Positions 21,839-64,000 of a stretch of DNA of 64,000 bases are shown here, one piece after another (the stretch's first letter is position 1; each line of letters opens with the position of its first letter). This stretch comes from Varroa destructor (taxonomy: Eukaryota; Arthropoda; Arachnida; Mesostigmata; Varroidae). The position numbers and the translations under genes are program-made. The stretch covers positions 38,199,042 through 38,263,041 of the forward strand of contig NW_019211456.1 of the NCBI RefSeq assembly GCF_002443255.2, given 5' to 3'. The notes under the pieces are model-generated. The model had not been told where the DNA came from, did no database searches, and was given only the letters and a program-made list of their open reading frames with translations.

Positions 21839-22009
21839 ACATGAATACATCTCGCAATCGGCCTACTACGAGTTTTCACCGCGCAAAAAAGAAGCCATCT
21901 TCTATATTTTGCCGTTCACTTGGTATGTACATACATTCTCGCATTTTCTAGTGAAGTATATTGAAATGGGCGGCGTGCAAGCCAGCGCCATCGAGCATCG
22001 CAGGTAATC
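21839..22009 (+). CDS. Possible alternative last exon of the PEF gene
   Basis: After a strong pyrimidine-rich acceptor (TTTTTGTCCTCAG) the frame that continues PEF exon 5 from the donor at 21,397 (phase 2) stays open for 56 codons, then TAA. It reads HEYISQSAYYEFSPRKKEAI and, later, VKYIEMGGVQASAIEHRR. Used this way it would replace the last four residues (SCF plus stop) with a longer tail. No family is recognised, the product is longer than a standard PEF protein, and the open stretch could be chance. Confidence 0.22.
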
Positions 22010-23817
22010 TAAAAAGCCAATAATGGCTATTTCATTCTACGTAGTCACTAGCGCCATCACGTTTAGCTTAATCCATCGGCGTTTCTGGCTCCATTTTCGT
22101 GTGAGAACCGCTGAGGTACTCGGATTTACATTTATGCGGAACCGTATGGATCTGATGGCTGCATATAAATAGTAAAAATGGCAATCTATATTTATGTGTA
22201 TAATGTGAAGATGTTTGTATGGATATCTTAAGACTTAGCAGTTTCGTAATAGATTCTGCTTGTACTTATCGTCGGGTTATCCGGCACTTTGAGAGTGATT
22301 CTTCCACGCAGAGTAACACTGAACTATTCATGATAATAGTTGGGTGACACTTAGAGGATACTTCGTTTGATTAGAAAATGCTCTGATACTCTTTTTCCTG
22401 GGACTGTTGGGATGCTGTTGCCGACACAGGTGTTTCCGCTATTTTTCAGAGTCTACAGAATAGACCATTCTCAAATAATGTCACGATTTCCTCACTCGGA
22501 GGACCCTCAAGGGGCTACAAGCCCCCTTCATGCGTTATGAACGCCAAACTTCAGATCCATGCGGTAATAATAATCACGTGCTTCTAGAGTTTGAGTTTGA
22601 CTTTGAAAAGTTTATCGATGAGTGTATTATTATGAAATTAGCCCAATGATCGTGTTAGTCAACTTGAGCCGCCGAATTTCTTAAGGGAATGCGAGCTAAC
22701 TGTAACGTTGTGCAAAGTTTTACTTTCGACTGCAGTGATTTTTACTGTTCTAGGTGGCTTAATCTCTTTTAGCGAAGAAGTTTAGCCAATATAACTTCTA
22801 CTTTGATTCGTTACTGAATATCAGCAGCCGCTTGCGTAACGCACCATCCGAAACCCCGCCTTTACGTCTACGTTTCCCATTGGCATCCATAAAACTCGTC
22901 CTGGAGTAACTGGGCGCTTTAGACGTCGGAACCAGTTGAACAGAAGGCACAACGTGATCTTTCAAAAATCACTATTTCAATACAACTTAACTAGAGACAG
23001 GGCGACCAAGAGTTTGAGCGTGTGTTTTTGTATGGGGGGCAGGGAGGGGGTTCTGAGGGTGACTTTTGAACAGAGTGCTGCAAGTGTTGTGAACGTCAGA
23101 ACAGGAACATAAAATGTTCCCTCTGTCTATACAGCAGATGGTGTCAATATTGCTGCCTATATGTATCACCTTCCTCGCACATCTACTCGTCCATGGGCTC
23201 TAAGCTCTAACAAAATAGTTTCAACAATAAGTCCAGTAGGTGAGGTTATGAGAGAATCTAACTAAAACTAAAACCATCTGAAATCGCTATTTCATAAGAT
23301 GAGAAACCGATTTCAAATGTGCGATACAACGGGCAGAAACGAAGGTTGAACGGTTTAGAATATAATAGTTGTAGCCTTATGTCAATCGCAGTTGAGGACT
23401 AGCTCTTCGTAAAAGCTCGTTGTCCGCCAATCTGAAGACACTAGAATCCTCGGACCTTCTACGCTACCGTTATATAGGCAGCGTTCTATGTATGCTATTT
23501 ACAGATCGTTATATATGTATATAGGTATAGCTATTTACAGGAGAGCGTTATTTTATGTATAATTTACTTGCACTAGGTAGTTTCGCACGACCTGCAATTC
23601 GTTTGCTTTCAGCTATGTTGTTTACGGATCTATTCTAACTGCAGCATCCTCCTCCGGCCGATCGTTTGAAGCGCGCGAAACACGTAAATTGTAAAACACC
23701 GTCCATATAAAAAGCACATAGACTTGCCATCTGAGACTGATTTTCAATAAAAAGCAAATTTAGATGAACGCGAAGTCGCTCTGGAAGCATGTTTACTGTC
23801 TGTCTACACAGTTATAT

Positions 23818-23849
23818 ACAGTATAGACATATATCTATATCTATACTGT
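23818..23849. repeat. Short inverted repeat
   Basis: Arms ACAGTATAGA (23,818-23,827) and TCTATACTGT (23,840-23,849) are perfect complements around a 12-base AT-rich loop. Confidence 0.8.
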
Positions 23850-24419
23850 TAAGGACACAGAGGTATACCGACAGATATCTACTATAAGATCACAAACAAA
23901 TCGTCTCTGGCAACAAAAACAAAGAGCTTTTATACATCTCTATAATTGGATTATGTTGAAATGCCAATAGGTATCGGCTATACAGATACTACATTGAATA
24001 TGTAATTGTCGATTCATTTGAGACTCAATAGCGCTAAGAAACAGCATTTCCCTATGAAACGTTGTTTCTTACTACTCAGCATAGTTTCTATAACCGTTCT
24101 CAGTTTTTTCGTCATTGACGGTTCTGCACTTTGCCGCCTATCCATCGTCAATCAGTCACTCTTCTGCGCATTCGGCTATCGGAAAATTCCCGTTTCCAAA
24201 ATGATATAATTTAATCGAAGCCTGCAATATACATATTAGGGCGCACTTGCATTATTAACGGGCTGGTCATTTCCGGTTTCAGCTGAGTACATAACGGAGT
24301 GTCTTTTCCAGCCCGCGCGACTTTTTGACAAATATCTATTTTGGATAAATTTAGTTCAATATACCGTATTAGAATAAAAAGTATTCGGAAGTCTGGAACG
24401 AATTTAACCGAACGCCGCC

Positions 24420-24425
24420 TTTATT
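24420..24425 (-). terminator. Candidate poly(A) signal of the GATA gene
   Basis: TTTATT on the plus strand, which is AATAAA on the minus strand, about 250 bases past the GATA stop codon. Confidence 0.4.
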
Positions 24426-24531
24426 TACCGCTAAGCATGTAGCGGCATTTGGGTCCGTACAGGAGACCCTTTCAGATCATCATGTCATGTGAGCGTGTGT
24501 TTTCGATTCGTTCATTGTTCTACTACGGCGT

Positions 24532-24559
24532 AGTAATAATAATAATAATAATAATAATA
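24532..24559. repeat. (AAT)n microsatellite in the GATA 3' UTR
   Basis: About nine AAT/TAA units shortly downstream of the GATA stop on the minus strand. Confidence 0.9.
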
Positions 24560-24678
24560 GTAATGTTCATTATATATAGTTTTCTTGTATTCCTTATATC
24601 CGGGGTCAAAGCTCCTCTTTTGCGTCTGGTTTTTGCTCTATATGTCTATACTCGTGTATCACCATAATTGCTCCGGGA

Positions 24679-61040
<36,362 letters not shown>

Positions 61041-61763
61041 CTAAAATGGTCAAATAAAGAGAATTAGTGCACGGCTGACAAAGTGACAAAGCTATACAAT
61101 AAGTTGAGAGTTAGTTAGCAGGTTCGATTATCCCGATTTTAGTTATTATGCGAAACTTAAGCGGACCGATGGAAATGACAATATACCGTTTATAGATAGA
61201 AAAATGAAGATTAATCAGTGTAAAGATTCTTGAAACGCTATTATTTGAAACGCTAGAGCGGAAGCATAGAAGTAAAAAATTAAATGTGATCTTTTCATTT
61301 ATAAGAGCGGCGAGGTGGGACAAATCACACTGAAATGAACGCACAGACCATATGGTTACAAATCAGCTATAGATTGAAACATGGCGAGGTCCGATTTATA
61401 CATTAAGTTTTCTCTGGCCTGGATTGTTTTTCTGCCATACAATCCTCTAAATCCATTACGGCGGAAGTTGTGAGGTCGATATAGTATACACACAATACTT
61501 ACGAACCCCCACGTGAAAAGTGCACTTATGCAGTATATATATATGATACGACACGATAACAAGTTCGAACGGGTACTATATCTAATTACTGGGACAAGAA
61601 AAAATCACCTGACTTTACCTTACGTTCACCCTGCTTGTCGCAATTCTCCCATAATGCTACTTTCGTTTGGGATCACTTCGTTACGGCTAGAAGGTATACT
61701 AACTACTTCTAACCGGTTCATAAGTACAGGATAATTGTTTACATCCGTACCGGCAAGCACAGC

Positions 61764-62244
61764 TTGTGCTACAGACAGGGCTATTACTTCGAATATTTCG
61801 CATGTGTTCAGGAAGCTTTTGCTCGACGTTCGTCACAGATATCTTCGTACCAGGACCTTGGAAAACAACTGCTTACTCAGACGCTGACTATGTCGTTGCG
61901 TTCATTCCGCTCGAATGCTGCACCGAATTGCATCCCCACAACCGTACCAAATCGTCTTCGTCGCCGTTCAACGTTGACGAGAAAGAAGCTGTCATAGCGC
62001 TTTGTTGTTTTGGGACACTGATGTCGACTATAAGGATTCGGATGGTACTTTTTCGCGTCCAGTCGTTCACAGAATGAAGCTCACTTCGGAACTTCATTTT
62101 GCACGAGGCGGGATAACCAGCATTAACCAACTTGCTTCCGATTTTCTTTTTCCAGCTGAATTGTATGTTGAGGAAATGTACTGGGGCGGGGGTAGATACA
62201 GAACAAATGAATGTGGAGAACTGATCAGCGCGCTGAGGAACTGA
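61764..62244 (+). pseudogene. Possible frame-disrupted coding remnant
   Basis: Two overlapping plus-strand frames read DIFVPGPWKTTAYSDADYVV ... VDEKEAVIALCCFGT and then, shifted near 62,002, WDTDVDYKDSDGTFSRPVV ... INQLASDFLFPAELYVEEMY. The composition is protein-like and the switch looks like a frameshift. The opposite strand is also open over 61,888-62,367, which weakens the case. No family recognised. Confidence 0.2.
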
Positions 62245-62689
62245 AAATTGTACTTGAAGGAACATTCTGAAGTGAAAGCCTTTAGCGCAAGTGCTATGGG
62301 CTGTTTCACATATTGAAAACGGTTTCCATTTTAGAAAATTTTCTAAAAGAGAAAAAGTTTTGTTCATTAATCCATCTACGTTCTTCTATGTTGCCTTCGT
62401 AAAGTCCGACACTCCGATAAAACCATTCGATGTAAAAAAAAAACAAGCGTTCTGAATAAAAAATAGCAGTTTAATGCTAGATATACATAGCAGAAATACG
62501 TCTATTAAAAATTCTTCACCACACATTAAATATGTAGCTTGCGTTGATGTAGTGCACAGCAATGTACATTACTGTACATACCACATAGGTATGAGGCCTT
62601 CGTCGAAAGGAATAATGGCCTGTTCGTTGCCTGGAAGGACAGGTGATTAAGTTTATTCGGTTCCATTATGTTTGGCCACTTTGGGTCGC

Positions 62690-62725
62690 CTCGTAACGCC
62701 TTGCCGATCGGCAAAGCGTTACGAG
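62690..62725. repeat. 36-bp near-perfect palindrome
   Basis: CTCGTAACGCCTTGCCGA and TCGGCAAAGCGTTACGAG match as reverse complements at 17 of 18 positions with no loop. Confidence 0.92.
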
Positions 62726-63073
62726 CTCGCCTAGTTAGAGGCCGATACCTTATCATGACGCCCTTCGGGTAAACCGGCGTTCGCGCCTCTTACTGAAGTT
62801 ATTGATCGTGGGAAGCTCGCTCTGTTGTTTCTTAGATGAAGCTGCTACACTAAAGCAGAGAAAAACGTCCGTGAATCGGGCCTCGGCCTTCTCCTGTCTG
62901 GTGATGGCAATAATAAGCGTTTATATAGCCTGGAGATGGGGCAATGCTTTCTGCATGCGTCAATGTATCACCTAGCACTTGGTTTAGGCGGTGTCCTCGT
63001 TAGGTCATTTTGGAGTGGGTCACCTTTCTGTCGAATCTGATCCACCTAAACCAGCAGCCCTTTGAGAAGAGCA

Positions 63074-63088
63074 GGGGGGGGGGGGGGG
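63074..63088. repeat. Poly(G) run
   Basis: Fifteen consecutive G, unusual in this AT-rich sequence and a common place for sequencing length errors. Confidence 0.95.
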
Positions 63089-64000
63089 TCGGATGTCTGC
63101 ACGGCGTGGAGGGGACGAGATAGAGGGAATAGGCCGTCATTCTCTGTCTCTAGCTTTGCGCAACGCTACCAGGCCGATTCGTTTGAACACAGGCAGCATA
63201 CGGCAGAGACTCACGTCGCCGGTACTTGGCCAAAGTAAACTGATCTAGCGATCTAAAACTGATAGACGAAAAAGCGCCATTCTGACGACGTCGCCGTCAA
63301 CAAGACAGAGAGCGCTGTGTAGCCATGAAGCGTTGTGAGTTCTGTTCCTTGAAACTCACCACTGCGGCCATTTGACTATTATAAGTTGCCGACGCCTGTC
63401 TCGTAGTCTGTTTTCGGTTATTTATGTACAGCCAAATATCACCTGTACCTAGTTTTGCCACGAGACGATAAGACTCTATACTGAGCCATTTAAAAAAAGT
63501 GGTTTGTACAGTGGTAAAAAAGTTCCATTGATCTGCATTACCGTTCCGTCGTGTCGTACACGGGGGGCGGAGAAGTATTTCATATGACATCTATAACACG
63601 AATAATAGTTTAAGGCTTCAGAAACGATTATGCTTTCTTTCTAAATATAGAAGTACGGTGTATATAATGATTATGATTTAGATTTGTGCAAGCACGCTCA
63701 AGGCACCGCATTTCTCGCCGCACTTCAAATGCTCGTACCGTTTGTCCACAAAAACGCCAATTTCTCAGTTATTTACGCGATTGCTCGATCTCGCTACGTG
63801 TATTTGTCACTCGACATGAAGTAATTTCAGCGCCAGAGAACCTGTAGGAGGCAATAAAATAGTAGTCAACCGCTAAATTTGTATCGATATCAGGGTCGTA
63901 TAGGCAATACGATTATACGACTGCGTGTTACTCCGACGATCACGCTTATGGCTACGCAGTGAAGGCCATCTATGGAAAATTGAAGTCGGAGCCTTGCTTG

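Larger units (their letters stand above)
21411..24678. other. Region between the PEF gene and the GATA gene (convergent 3' ends)
   Basis: Contains the PEF 3' UTR, an ATT tract (about 21,807-21,827), the possible alternative exon at 21,839-22,009, a TA-rich inverted repeat at 23,818-23,849 and the GATA 3' UTR. A 50-codon plus-strand frame from ATG 24,054 starts with a hydrophobic, signal-like segment, but has no splice or homology support. No other gene is seen. Confidence 0.6.
61041..64000. other. Presumed upstream intron of the GATA gene
   Basis: The N-finger exon is entered in phase 1, so at least one more coding exon must lie at higher coordinates. None was found with matching phase. A minus-strand ATG with four codons (MAAV) before a strong GTGAGT donor (near 63,358) ends in phase 0, so it does not fit directly. 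The stretch also holds an open region at 61,764-62,244, a 36-bp palindrome (62,690-62,725) and a 15-G run (63,074-63,088). Confidence 0.5.

Noticed and set aside
21842..22009. Reading 21,842 ATG as a new gene with a 29-nt intron
   Set aside because: A 29-nt intron is too short to be credible, and a single continuous frame covers the same stretch without splicing.
24054..24209. Short secreted-peptide-like ORF
   Set aside because: 50 codons with a hydrophobic start but few cysteines, no homology I recognise, and a position in AT-rich DNA where such frames are common.
61888..62367. 159-codon minus-strand ORF
   Set aside because: Overlaps plus-strand frames that look at least as protein-like; it has no domain or splice signals.

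Overview
The window is a piece of an animal nuclear genome: intron-rich, about 40% G+C by eye, full of dinucleotide and trinucleotide microsatellites, with one 100-base assembly gap. I rebuilt spliced genes by hand, choosing GT/AG borders where the reading phase is conserved. A Hox3 homeodomain that kept its ancestral Hox-like sequence (not a fast-evolving insect zen) and a two-finger GATA factor point to an arthropod. A chelicerate, probably a mite, is my inference, not something a marker here proves.

Layout. (1) 1-11,400: mostly non-coding. A clear internal exon of an unrecognised minus-strand gene lies at 148-293, and a possible first exon of that gene lies in a GC-rich block near 7.0 kb. 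A strong small hairpin lies at 3127-3179. (2) 11,411-17,449, plus strand: a complete six-exon Hox3 gene (361 aa), with the homeobox interrupted by an intron between homeodomain residues 18 and 19. (3) 19,102-21,410, plus strand: a penta-EF-hand (PEF) calcium-binding protein of the sorcin/peflin/ALG-2 family, five coding exons, 326 aa in my model, with a possible alternative last exon at 21,839-22,009. (4) 24,679-61,040, minus strand: the 3' part of a GATA-4/5/6 (pannier-like) transcription factor. Its N-finger exon (60.6-61.0 kb) and C-finger exon (27.4-27.5 kb) are separated by a 33-kb intron; the 5' exons are not found and probably lie beyond the right edge. (5) 61,041-64,000: presumed upstream intron of the GATA gene, with a possible decayed ORF and a 36-bp palindrome.

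How the genes relate: Hox3 and the GATA factor are both developmental transcription regulators and are convergent, with the PEF gene between them. I see no operon-like or functional cluster. No second Hox gene is visible, so Hox3 has no Hox neighbour within about 11 kb to the left or 46 kb to the right.

The large GATA intron holds several GC-rich blocks with triplet repeats, one degenerate tRNA-Arg-like/SINE element, a 214-bp CA microsatellite and several inverted repeats. I found no complete mobile element, no CRISPR, no intact tRNA or rRNA, and no convincing undescribed system. The most useful leads are the split homeobox, the finger-separating giant intron with a long Gln/Ser-rich linker, and the hairpin at 3.1 kb.
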